The position numbers and the translations under genes are program-made. The notes beneath the pieces are model-generated. The model had not been told where the DNA came from. It saw only the letters and a list, made by a program, of their open reading frames with translations, and did not search any database. Positions 8,418 to 16,988 of a stretch of DNA of 64,000 nt are shown here, piece by piece (position 1 is the stretch's first letter; every line of letters begins with the position of its first letter). Source of the DNA: Pseudomonas chlororaphis (GTDB lineage: Bacteria > Pseudomonadota > Gammaproteobacteria > Pseudomonadales > Pseudomonadaceae); NCBI RefSeq assembly GCF_001921865.1, contig NZ_MSCT01000020.1:62001-126000 (forward strand), written 5' to 3'.

Positions 8418-9111
8418 ATGATGCACTGGCATATCGTATGTGACTTCGACGGGACCATCTCCGCGCCGACGTGATCGATAACGTTCTCCAACGCTTCGCC
8501 GACCCGAGCTGGGAAGGCATCGAGCAGCAATGGCTGGACGGCGCTATCGGTTCGCGGGAATGCCTCAGTCGCCAACTGGCCCTGGTCAAGGCTTCGCCCA
8601 GCGAACTGCTGGCCTACTTCGACAGCGTCGAGATCGATCCCGACTTCCCCGACTTCGTCGATCACGTGATCGGCCTGGGCGCTTCCATCGAAGTGGTCAG
8701 CGACGGCATCGAGCAAGGCATCGCCCGCATCCTGGCACGCCACTACGTGACCCTGCTGCCGATCCTCGCCAACCGCCTGCGCCAGGTCGACCACAACAGC
8801 TGGCGCATCGACTTTCCCCACGCCAGCGACGCCTGCCGCGCCGCCTCCGGCAACTGCAAGTGCAAATCCACCCGCGGGGCAAGCGCGTGCTGGTGATCGG
8901 CGACGGCCAGTCGGACATGTGCGTGGCCTCCACCGCTGACTTCGTCTTCGCCAAGGATCGCCTGGCCGACTACTGCGAGCGCAACAAGATCCCCCATGCG
9001 CGGTTCGACACCTTCGCCGAACTGCCGGCGCTGTTGGCAAAACTGCCGAACAACGCCGCCAACGCGACCAACTTCTCCCTTGAAACCCAGGAACTCTTCC
9101 ACCATGTCTGA
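8418..9111 (+). pseudogene. MtnX-like HAD phosphatase, broken by two frameshifts
   Basis: Reading begins MMHWHIVCDFDGTIS, the HAD motif I nucleophile region of MtnX/SerB-like phosphatases. The frame fails after ISAPT at 8472; it resumes as DVIDNVLQRFADPSWEGIEQ, and later as GKRVLVIGDGQSDMCVAS (motif IV). Two single missing bases explain this: one near 8463-8470 and one in the G run at 8876-8879. Joined, the product would be about 231 residues with all HAD motifs and near-normal length, so errors are likelier than decay. It overlaps the aminotransferase start by eight bases, so the two belong to one operon. The substrate is unknown. Confidence 0.72.
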
Positions 9112-10498
9112 TATCCGCATCGCTACCGCAGAAGACCAGATCCTTCTGGAAAAAGAAGCCAAGTACTGCTCCTACGGCGATACCGTCCACTACATCGAAC
9201 CGCCGCGCATTTTTAGCCGCTGCGAAGGCTCCTACGTCTGGGACACCAGCGACCAGGCCTACCTCGACCTGCAGATGTGGTACTCAGCGGTGAACTTCGG
9301 CTACGCCAACCCGCGCCTGAACAACGCCCTCAAGCAACAGATCGACACCCTGCCGCAGATCGCCAGCCAGTACCTGCACAAGGGCAAGATCGAGCTGTCG
9401 GAAATGATCGCGGTGGACGCCAAGAAGAAATTCGGCCTCGACGGTCGCGTGCACTTCAACGTCGGCGGCTCGCAGTCGGTGGAGGACTCGTTGAAAGTGG
9501 TGCGTAACGCCACCAACGGCAAGAGCCTGATGTTCGCCTTCGAGGGCGGCTACCACGGTCGTACCCTGGGCGCCTCGTCGATCACCTCCAGCTACCGCTA
9601 CCGTCGCCGCTACGGTCACTTCGGCGAACGCGCGCAGTTCATCCCGTTCCCGTACCACTTCCGCGGCCCCAAGGGCATGACCAAGGAAGAATACGGCAGC
9701 CACTGCGTGCAGCAGTTCGCCCGCCTGTTCGAGACCGAATACAACGGCGTCTGGGACCCGAAAGTCGGCCAGAGCGAATACGCCGCCTTCTACGTCGAGC
9801 CGATCCAGGGCACCGGCGGCTACGTGATCCCGCCGATGAACTTCTACAGCGAGCTCAAGCATGTGCTCGACCAGCACGGCATCCTGCTGGTGGTCGACGA
9901 AATCCAGATGGGCTTCTACCGCACCGGCAAGCTGTGGTCGATCGAGCACTTCGACGTCAAACCCGACGTGATCGTCTTCGGCAAGGCCCTGACCAACGGC
10001 CTCAACCCGCTGGGCGGCATCTGGGCCCGTGAAGAGCTGATCAACCCGGGCGTGTTCCCGCCAGGCTCGACCCACTCCACCTTCGCCTCCAACCCGCTGG
10101 GCACCGCCGTGGGCCTGGAAATGTTCAAGATGACCAGCGAGATCGACTACGGCGCGATGGTCATGGAAAAGGGCAAGTACTTCCTGGCCGGTTTGCAGGA
10201 CCTGCAGAAACGCTACCCGATCATCGGCGACGTCGACGGCCTGGGCCTGGCCCTGCGCTGCGAGATCTGCACCACCGACGGCTTCACCCCGGACAAGGCG
10301 ACCCTGGACTACATGGTCGAGGAAGGCATGAAGGGTGACATCGAGATCAATGGCCAGCGCCTGGGGCTGATCCTCGACGTGGGCGGCTACTACAAGAACG
10401 TCATCACCCTGGCCCCGTCGCTGGAAATCAGCTACGCGGAAATCGACCTCGGCATCGCCCTGCTCGACCGCCTGCTGGACCGGGCGATGAAGCGATGA
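9104..10498 (+). CDS. Class III PLP-dependent aminotransferase
   Basis: 464 residues of the class III aminotransferase fold. The PLP-anchoring Asp sits in VVDEIQMGFYRTGK and the Schiff-base Lys is in FGKALTNGLNP, near residue 293. GGYHGRTLGAS and GSTHSTFASNPLG are further family signatures. These enzymes move an omega-amino group, usually from ornithine, GABA, diaminobutyrate or similar donors. The N-terminus (MSDIRIATAEDQILLEKEAKYC) is not that of GabT, ArgD or DAT, so I give no specific substrate. It sits between phosphatase and esterase genes, with overlaps on both sides, which points to a biosynthetic role. Confidence 0.82.
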   Translation: MSDIRIATAEDQILLEKEAKYCSYGDTVHYIEPPRIFSRCEGSYVWDTSDQAYLDLQMWYSAVNFGYANPRLNNALKQQIDTLPQIASQYLHKGKIELSEMIAVDAKKKFGLDGRVHFNVGGSQSVEDSLKVVRNATNGKSLMFAFEGGYHGRTLGASSITSSYRYRRRYGHFGERAQFIPFPYHFRGPKGMTKEEYGSHCVQQFARLFETEYNGVWDPKVGQSEYAAFYVEPIQGTGGYVIPPMNFYSELKHVLDQHGILLVVDEIQMGFYRTGKLWSIEHFDVKPDVIVFGKALTNGLNPLGGIWAREELINPGVFPPGSTHSTFASNPLGTAVGLEMFKMTSEIDYGAMVMEKGKYFLAGLQDLQKRYPIIGDVDGLGLALRCEICTTDGFTPDKATLDYMVEEGMKGDIEINGQRLGLILDVGGYYKNVITLAPSLEISYAEIDLGIALLDRLLDRAMKR

Positions 10499-11379
10499 CA
10501 GGGCAAGCGCTCAGCCTGGTCGACCGCATCGACCTGGGCGAAGGCGACGCCGGCTTCGTGCTCGGCGACGGCCCGGTCGCGGTGTTGTTGATCCACGGTC
10601 TCACCGGCACCCCGACGGAACTGCGTCGGGTGGCGGTCGGCCTGGCCAAGGCCGGTTGCACGGTGTACGTGCCGACCCTGGCCGGGCACTGCGGCAACAA
10701 CGCCGACCTGCAAGCCACCGGTTGGCAGGACTGGTACGAGGGGGTGCGCCGCACCTTCGTCGGCGTTCGCCGCCGGCACCGCCAGGTGTTCGTCGGCGGC
10801 CTGTCGATGGGCGCCGTCATGTCCATGTACCTGGCCTCGGAACACCCGGGGCAGGTCGCCGGCCTGCTGATGTATTCGACCACCCTCAAGTACGACGGCT
10901 GGAGCATCAACAAACTGGCGTTCCTCACCCCGCTGCTGATGAAGATCCCGTTCGGCGTGCACATCTGCAGCTTCGAGGAGAAGCCGCCGTATGGCATCAA
11001 GAACGAGCGCCTGCGGGCGGTGGTCGAGCGGCAGATGAAGGCCGGCGAAAGCAGCAGCGCGGGGCTCTTGACCATGGAAGGGGTGACGGTGCGCGAGCTG
11101 CACCGGATGAACGCGGTGGTGAAGAAGCGCATGCCGTCGATCACCACCCCGGCCCTGGTCCTGCATTCCATCGAGGACGACATCACCAGCCGCTGGAACG
11201 CCGACTATGTCGAGCGCAAGCTCGGCGGCCCGGTGGTCAAGGTGCTGCTCGACAATTGCTACCACATGATCACCGTCGACCTGCAATACCGACGCGTGGT
11301 GGAGTTGAGCGCGGACTTCATCGAACGCCAGGCCGGCCTGCGGCCCGCGGTGCACGAAGAACTTCGCCAGCTCGCCTGA
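10495..11379 (+). CDS. Alpha/beta hydrolase, carboxylesterase/monoacylglycerol-lipase type
   Basis: 294 residues. The N-terminal strand LLIHGLTGTPTE forms the oxyanion region, the nucleophile elbow is GLSMG, the acid is in SIEDDITS and the catalytic His in NCYHMITVD. This arrangement matches Est30-like carboxylesterases and monoglyceride lipases. There is no signal peptide, so it acts in the cytosol. Its ATG overlaps the aminotransferase stop by four bases. A role in hydrolysing or transferring an acyl group within this operon's pathway is inference. Confidence 0.8.
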   Translation: MTGQALSLVDRIDLGEGDAGFVLGDGPVAVLLIHGLTGTPTELRRVAVGLAKAGCTVYVPTLAGHCGNNADLQATGWQDWYEGVRRTFVGVRRRHRQVFVGGLSMGAVMSMYLASEHPGQVAGLLMYSTTLKYDGWSINKLAFLTPLLMKIPFGVHICSFEEKPPYGIKNERLRAVVERQMKAGESSSAGLLTMEGVTVRELHRMNAVVKKRMPSITTPALVLHSIEDDITSRWNADYVERKLGGPVVKVLLDNCYHMITVDLQYRRVVELSADFIERQAGLRPAVHEELRQLA

Positions 11380-11393
11380 CTCAGGAACCTTAC

Positions 11394-12521
11394 GTGATCA
11401 CCAGCCAAGCCTTTTCGAGCATCCAGGCCATCGAGCGCAGTGCCTGGAACGACTGTTTTCCCGGCGCGCTGGAGAATTGGGACTACTACCTGGCGGCGGA
11501 ACAGGCCGGCATCGAGGACTTCGCCTGGCGCTATCTGGCGGTGTACGAAGACGGGGCGCTGGTGGCCGTCGCCCCGGCCTTCACCACCTGTTACCGCCTG
11601 GACACCACCGTCTCGGGCCCGGCCAAGCGCCTGACCGAACGCCTGCAACGCCGGTGGCCGGGCTTGTTGCAACTGCGCCTGTACGCCCTCGGCTCGCCGG
11701 TGGCCGAACAGTGCCACGCCGGCACTGCCAGCCATATTCCCGCGACGCGCCGCCCGGCCCTGCTGGAGCAGCTGCTGCACCTGGCCCGGCGCGACGCCGA
11801 CGCCCAGGGCATCGGCCTGCTGGCGGTCAAGGATGCCGCCAGCCAGGACCGGCAATGGAGCGCCAGCTGCCTGGCCTTCGGCCTGCAAACCATGCCCAGC
11901 CTGCCCAGTGCGCTGCTGCCGGTGCCCTTCGGTTCGCTCGATGCCTACCTGGGCACGCTGGGCAAATCCACGCGCAAGGACCTGCGCCGCAAACTGCGCG
12001 GCCCCGGGCCACGGATCGAATGGCGGCACAACATCGACGACGTGCTGCCGCAGGTCATGCGGCTGTACGAAGCCACCCTGCAACGCAGCGATCTGCAATT
12101 CGAGCGCTTACCCGCCGCCTATTTCACCGGTATCCTCCAGCACTTGCACGAACGCGCGGCCTGCGTGCTGTACTGGGTCGACGAACAACTGGTGGCCTTC
12201 AACCTGGTGCTGCTCGACGAGCACCGGCTGATCGACAAATTCTTCGCCCATGACCTCGACGACACCCGGGAGCACAACCTGTATTTCCGTAGCTGGATGG
12301 CCAATGTCGACTACTGTATCCAGCACCGGATCGCGCTGTACGAATGCGGCCAGGCCGGTTACGCCAGCAAGCTGCGCCTGGGCTGTACCTTCACCGGCAA
12401 CAGCCTGTTCTTCCAGCATCGCAACCGGCTCCTGGACACCTTGCTCAAAGGGCTGAAATATTTCCTCCGACCGGATCGCTCCGACCCCGCCATGGCTGCT
12501 GCAATAAGCGAAAGTTCATGA
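11394..12521 (+). CDS. FemAB-like/GNAT-fold N-acyltransferase
   Basis: 375 residues starting at GTG 11394 (MITSQAFSSIQAIERSAWNDCF), 14 bases after the esterase. The layout resembles COG3146-type proteins (FemAB-like, GNAT superfamily): an N-terminal half with DYYLAAEQAGIEDFAWRYLAVYEDG and a C-terminal half with a CVLYWVDEQLVAFNLVLLDEHRLIDKFFAHD acyltransferase core. Such proteins attach amino-acyl or acyl groups to amines. The substrate cannot be read from sequence. The stop overlaps the ATG of the sensor kinase (ATGA). Confidence 0.68.
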   Translation: MITSQAFSSIQAIERSAWNDCFPGALENWDYYLAAEQAGIEDFAWRYLAVYEDGALVAVAPAFTTCYRLDTTVSGPAKRLTERLQRRWPGLLQLRLYALGSPVAEQCHAGTASHIPATRRPALLEQLLHLARRDADAQGIGLLAVKDAASQDRQWSASCLAFGLQTMPSLPSALLPVPFGSLDAYLGTLGKSTRKDLRRKLRGPGPRIEWRHNIDDVLPQVMRLYEATLQRSDLQFERLPAAYFTGILQHLHERAACVLYWVDEQLVAFNLVLLDEHRLIDKFFAHDLDDTREHNLYFRSWMANVDYCIQHRIALYECGQAGYASKLRLGCTFTGNSLFFQHRNRLLDTLLKGLKYFLRPDRSDPAMAAAISESS

Positions 12522-14299
12522 CCAGAAAAGACCGCCGCGCCCCTCGTCCGTTCGCCATCTCCCGTTGGAGCCTGCAGCGCAAGCTGGTCCTGGCATTCTG
12601 GATGGTCAGTGTGATTCCGACGATGATCGCCGCGGAGCTCGCGGCCACCACCCTGTCGCAGATCTTCGACAGCAACGTGCGCATCTGGCTGCAGGAGTCG
12701 ACCAAGATCGTCGAGGACGAAATCACCGAGACCCTGCGCGACAACGCGCGTATCGCCCAGCTGTTCCTGCGTTATACCCGGCCGCCCAACGACCGCAACG
12801 CGGCCAAGCATGACAAGCTCACCGCCGACATCGCCGATTCCATGGGCATCGATGTGGTGGCGCTGATCCGCAAGAGCGACCAGAAGGTGGTGTTCAGCAC
12901 TGCCGCCGACGATATCGTCGGGCAGATCAGCCTGGCCCACAACGCCGTGTTGCAGACCCTGCAGGTCGGAGGCGTGGCCACCGGCGCGGTGGTCTCGACT
13001 TTCCAGACCACCCTCGACGGCATCGACTACCAACTGCTGATCGCCACCTATCTGGACGCCAGCTTCCTCACCAGCGTGGCCGATGTGCATTCCCTCGACC
13101 TGCGCCTGTACCTGGCCAAGGCCAACGACTTCGCCGAGATCTTCGCCACCCAGCGCTTCGAGGACCACCCGACCCACGTGCCGGAACGCATCGAGAGCAT
13201 CCTGCGCGACACCCGCCAGCCCACGGAGCAGTTCACCAGCCGCTACAGCGGCTTGTACCGGCCGATCTTCAACGACAACGGCGACCTGGTAGGGGTGATT
13301 TTCAGTGGCCTGCTGCGCCATAGCAGCCTGGCGGGGCTGGTCAACCAGAGCAACCTGTTCATCCTGATCTTCCTGCTCAGTTCCGCGGCCTCCCTGGTCG
13401 TCGGCTGGCTGGTGTCGAAACGCCTGACCATGCCCCTGCGCGGCTTGTCCAAGGGGGTCCAGGCGGTGACCGCCGGCGACTACCGGCAACGGGTACCGGT
13501 GATCGGCGGCGACGAACTGGCGGAACTGAGCAACACCTTCAACCACATGAGCGAGCGCCTGGGCGAGTTGCAGCACCTGGAAGCCCAGTTGCGCCGCCGC
13601 GACCGCCTGCACGCCCTGGGCGAAGTAGCCATGGGCCTGGCCCACGAAATCCGCAACCCGCTGGGCATCATCAAGACCGCCACCCAGTTGCTGCACCGCC
13701 GGGCGAACCTGCCCGAAGGCGACAAGCGCCACCTGGAATACGTGATCAGCGAGGTCAGCCGGATCAACGACCTGATCACCGATTTCCTCGACTTCGCCAA
13801 GCCCAGCGCGCCGATCCGCGCGACCCTGCCGGCGCGGCCGCTGGTGGAAGAGTTGATCGGTTTCTGCGAACCGGAACTGGCCAGCCACAAGATCGACGCG
13901 CAGATCGACGACCAGGCGCCGGGCGCGACCCTGTACGCCGACTCGCGCCAGCTCAAGCAGGCCTGCCTGAACCTGATCCTCAACGCCATCGACGCCATGC
14001 CCGAGGGCGGCCGCCTGACCCTGGGCATCGCCCGGGACGCCGAGCACACCATCCTGCGCGTCGGCGACACCGGCCAGGGCATCGAGCCGGACATGCTCGA
14101 ACGCATCTTCACCCCCTTCGTCACCACCAAGGCCTCCGGCACCGGCTTGGGCCTGGCCAAGGTGTTCTCGATCATGGAAAACCATGACGGGCACATCGAA
14201 TGCAGCAGCGAAATAGATGCCGGCGCCACCTTCAGCCTGTACATTCCGGCCAAAGGCGAAGACGACGAAGACGATGAAGGAACCCGCGATGACCCATAA
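12518..14299 (+). CDS. Membrane sensor histidine kinase (NtrB-like output)
   Basis: 593 residues. The first helix is near 23-46, followed by a periplasmic Cache-like sensor region, a second helix near 284-304 and a HAMP domain to about 357. The HisKA box is MGLAHEIRNPLG, with the His near 374, and the ATPase N-box is NLILNAIDAMPEGG with GTGLGLAKV as G-box. It is coupled to the FemAB-like gene upstream and overlaps the regulator by 11 bases. This places a dedicated two-component system inside the biosynthetic operon, as if the pathway controls, or responds to, an envelope signal. The tail is acidic (EDDEDDEG). Confidence 0.85.
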   Translation: MTRKDRRAPRPFAISRWSLQRKLVLAFWMVSVIPTMIAAELAATTLSQIFDSNVRIWLQESTKIVEDEITETLRDNARIAQLFLRYTRPPNDRNAAKHDKLTADIADSMGIDVVALIRKSDQKVVFSTAADDIVGQISLAHNAVLQTLQVGGVATGAVVSTFQTTLDGIDYQLLIATYLDASFLTSVADVHSLDLRLYLAKANDFAEIFATQRFEDHPTHVPERIESILRDTRQPTEQFTSRYSGLYRPIFNDNGDLVGVIFSGLLRHSSLAGLVNQSNLFILIFLLSSAASLVVGWLVSKRLTMPLRGLSKGVQAVTAGDYRQRVPVIGGDELAELSNTFNHMSERLGELQHLEAQLRRRDRLHALGEVAMGLAHEIRNPLGIIKTATQLLHRRANLPEGDKRHLEYVISEVSRINDLITDFLDFAKPSAPIRATLPARPLVEELIGFCEPELASHKIDAQIDDQAPGATLYADSRQLKQACLNLILNAIDAMPEGGRLTLGIARDAEHTILRVGDTGQGIEPDMLERIFTPFVTTKASGTGLGLAKVFSIMENHDGHIECSSEIDAGATFSLYIPAKGEDDEDDEGTRDDP

Positions 14300-15682
14300 C
14301 CTGCTGGTGGTCGACGACGAGCCCAAGCTCTGCGACCTGCTGTCCTCGGCGCTGAGCCAGGACGGCATCCAGGTGTTCACCGCTGGCAACGGCCTGCACG
14401 CGCTCAAGGTCCTGGAGCAGGAAGAGATCGACCTGGTGATCAGCGACTGGCGCATGCCCGGCATGGATGGCCCGCAACTGCTGGCCGAAATCAAGCAGCG
14501 CTACCCGCAAGTCCCGGTGATCGTCATGACCGCCTACAGCACGGTGAAGAACGCCGTGCAATCGATGCGCAACGGCGCCTACGACTACATCGCCAAGCCC
14601 TTCGACATCGACGAGCTGGACATCACCGTCAGCAAGGCCCTGCAGTTTCGCGACATCCTCAAGGACAACCAGCGCATGCGCGCCGAGCTCGACGAGCAGC
14701 GCCAGTTCGACAGCCTGGTGGGCGACAGCCCGGCCTTCCGCCAGGTCTTGCAGGCGGTGGACTCGGTGCGCGAAAGCAACGCCACCATCCTGCTCACCGG
14801 CGAAAGCGGCACCGGCAAGGAGATGGTCGCCCGGGCCATCCACCTGCACGGCAACCGCGCCAGCAAGCCCTTTGTCGCGGTCAACTGCGCGGCGATTCCC
14901 GAAGGCCTGCTGGAAAGTGAAATGTTCGGCCACCGCAAGGGCGCCTTCACCGGCGCCGTGGCGGACCGGGTCGGGCGTTTTCAGCAAGCGGACAAGGGCA
15001 CGCTGTTTCTCGACGAGGTCGGCGACATGCCCCTGGCCTTGCAGGCGAAGATTTTGCGCGCCTTGCAGGAGCGGGTGATCGAGCCGGTGGGTGACCCGCG
15101 CGAACGCAAGGTCGATGTGCGGGTGATCGCCGCCACCAACAAGAACCTGCTCGAAGCGGTGGCCAACAAGGAGTTTCGCGAAGACTTGTACTACCGCCTC
15201 AACGTTTTCCCGATCCCCTGCCCGCCCTGCGCGAGCGGGTCGAGGACATCGCGCCGCTGGCCCGGCATTTCGCCCACAGCCTGGGCGCCACCGCCGGCAA
15301 GCGCATCACCGGTTTCAGCCCGCAGGCCTTGCAGGCCATGGCCAACTACGCCTGGCCGGGCAATATCCGCGAGCTGCAGAACTGCGTCGAACGAGCGACC
15401 ATCGTCGCCGCCGGCGCGGTGATCGAGGAGGCCGACCTGCCCGGCTATCTGTTCTCGCAAGCCACGGACGCGGGCAGCAGCCCGCTGTCGGGCGACAGCT
15501 TCAGCGTGCCCAGCGACCTGGACGCGGCCCTGGCCGAAGTGGAAAAAGCCTACATCCTCGCCGCCCTGCAACAGAGCAACGGCGTGCAGGCCGCGGCCGC
15601 GCAACTGATCGGCATCTCCGAACGCAGCTTCTGGTACCGCCTGAAGAAACTCGGCATCCAGGTCGACAAGATCGTCCGCTGA
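14289..15682 (+). pseudogene. Sigma54-dependent response regulator, single frameshift
   Basis: NtrC-family activator: receiver with acceptor Asp near 52 (ISDWRMPGMDG), AAA+ domain with GESGTGKE, canonical GAFTGA and LFLDEVGDMP, and a C-terminal Fis-type HTH (LIGISERSFWYRLKKLGI). The frame breaks after LNVFPIP; one extra C in the run at 15215-15218 restores PLPALRERVEDIAPLARHF and the rest. Joined length is about 464 residues, normal for the family. Every catalytic motif is intact, so I read this as a sequencing indel. Partner of the overlapping kinase; likely regulates this operon. Confidence 0.8.
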
Positions 15683-15700
15683 AGCGCGCTTTGGCGCGCT
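15683..15700 (+). terminator. Possible terminator hairpin without clear U-tract
   Basis: AGCGCGC (15683-15689) pairs with GCGCGCT (15694-15700) directly after the regulator's stop. It is followed by TGTGT rather than a T-run, so termination is uncertain. Confidence 0.35.
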
Positions 15701-15715
15701 TGTGTAGGAGCAGGG

Positions 15716-16750
15716 TCAGAGCAGATTCGGCGCGGGCATCGGATCGATCTGCGCCCAGTGCGAGGTGTCCGCGCGATGGCTTTGCAGGTACGGCAGCACC
15801 GCCGCCAGCAACGGCGCCTTGAAGGCGTCCTGGAAACGATGGGCCAGGCCCGGGATCAGCTTCAGCTGGCTGCCCTGGATATGCGCGGCCAAATGCACCC
15901 CGTGCATCACCGGCAGCAACGGATCGGCGGTGCCGTGCACCACCAGGGTCGGCACCCGCAGCTGATTGAGCAGGGCCACCCGGCTCGGTTCGGCAAGGAT
16001 CGCCATGATCTGGCGCTTCACCCCTTCCGGGTTGAAGGCGCGGTCGTAAGCCACCGCCGCCTGGTGCAGCAGCGCCTGGCGATCGTCGGTGACCTGCGGG
16101 CTGCCCAGCGCAGCCAGCAGGTCGGCCTGTTGCTCCAGCGCCACCTCGCGATTCGGCGCGCCGCGCCGCGAGAGCAATTGCACCAGCGCCGCATTCGGCG
16201 CCGGCAGGCCTTCGGCCCCGGAACTGGTCATGATCAGCGTCAGGCTTTCCACCCGTTGCGGCGCCATGGCCGCCAGGTGCTGGGCGATCATGCCGCCCAT
16301 GCTCGCGCCCAGGACGTGGAATTGCTCGACCTGCAACGCATCCATCAGGCCCAGGGCATCGTCGGCCATGTCGGTCAGGCTGTAGGGCGCGGCCACCGGC
16401 AGGCCGAGCTTGTAGCGCAGCACCTCGAAGGTCAGGTTGGCGCTGGCCGGCGCCTGGCGCCAGGTGGACAGGCCAACGTCGCGGTTGTCATAACGGATCA
16501 CCCGGAACCCCTGCTGGCACAGGGCGACGACCACTTCGTCGGGCCAGTGGATCAGTTGCCCGCCCAGGCCCATGACCAGCAGCAGGGCCGGATCGGAGGC
16601 ACGGCCAATGCTCTGGTAGGCCAGGCTGACCTGCTCCAGTTCGACCCGTTGGGTCGGTACGTTGACATCGCAGCGAGACGCCGCCTGAGACGGCAAGCCG
16701 CACAACAGTGCGGCCAGGAAAACAGTCGTTGAGAAAAATCTTGCCCACAT
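15716..16750 (-). CDS. Exported alpha/beta hydrolase
   Basis: 344 residues from ATG 16750, with a signal peptide (MWARFFSTTVFLAALLCGLPSQAAS). The core has the nucleophile elbow GASMGG, an acid in VHGTADPLLPV and His in GLAHRFQ; the oxyanion segment is LLVMGLGGQL. It belongs to the epoxide-hydrolase/haloperoxidase-like alpha/beta group (DNRDVGLST is typical) and should act in the periplasm. It is convergent with the sigma54 regulator and has no obvious partner. A longer ORF to 16927 runs through repeat-derived sequence, so I reject that start. Confidence 0.75.
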   Translation of the reverse strand: MWARFFSTTVFLAALLCGLPSQAASRCDVNVPTQRVELEQVSLAYQSIGRASDPALLLVMGLGGQLIHWPDEVVVALCQQGFRVIRYDNRDVGLSTWRQAPASANLTFEVLRYKLGLPVAAPYSLTDMADDALGLMDALQVEQFHVLGASMGGMIAQHLAAMAPQRVESLTLIMTSSGAEGLPAPNAALVQLLSRRGAPNREVALEQQADLLAALGSPQVTDDRQALLHQAAVAYDRAFNPEGVKRQIMAILAEPSRVALLNQLRVPTLVVHGTADPLLPVMHGVHLAAHIQGSQLKLIPGLAHRFQDAFKAPLLAAVLPYLQSHRADTSHWAQIDPMPAPNLL

Positions 16751-16874
16751 GAAAAAACACCGAAACGCAGAACCCCAGTAGAGCGCGAGTCTGATGAACT
16801 TTGATCGAGCGCGCTGCCACAGTTGCGTGACAGTTTGATGAAGATTGCCCAGCGGTCGTTTGTGGGGGTTACCT

Positions 16875-16976
16875 GTAGCCGCTGCCGAAGGCTGCGTTAA
16901 GGACCGAAGGGCCTTCAGCGAACTCAAGATCGCTGCGGCCCTGCGGGCCGATCGCAGCCTGCGGCAGCGGCTACAG
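16875..16976. repeat. REPIN (GTAGCCGCTGCC family)
   Basis: Arms GTAGCCGCTGCCGAAGGCTG and CAGCCTGCGGCAGCGGCTAC, just downstream of metE. Confidence 0.85.
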
Positions 16977-16988
16977 GATGGCGCAGGC

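Noticed and set aside
8418..9111. Programmed ribosomal frameshifting in the HAD gene and the other broken genes
   Set aside because: No slippery heptamer and stimulatory structure seen, and the same single-base loss recurs in unrelated genes, which fits sequencing error better.
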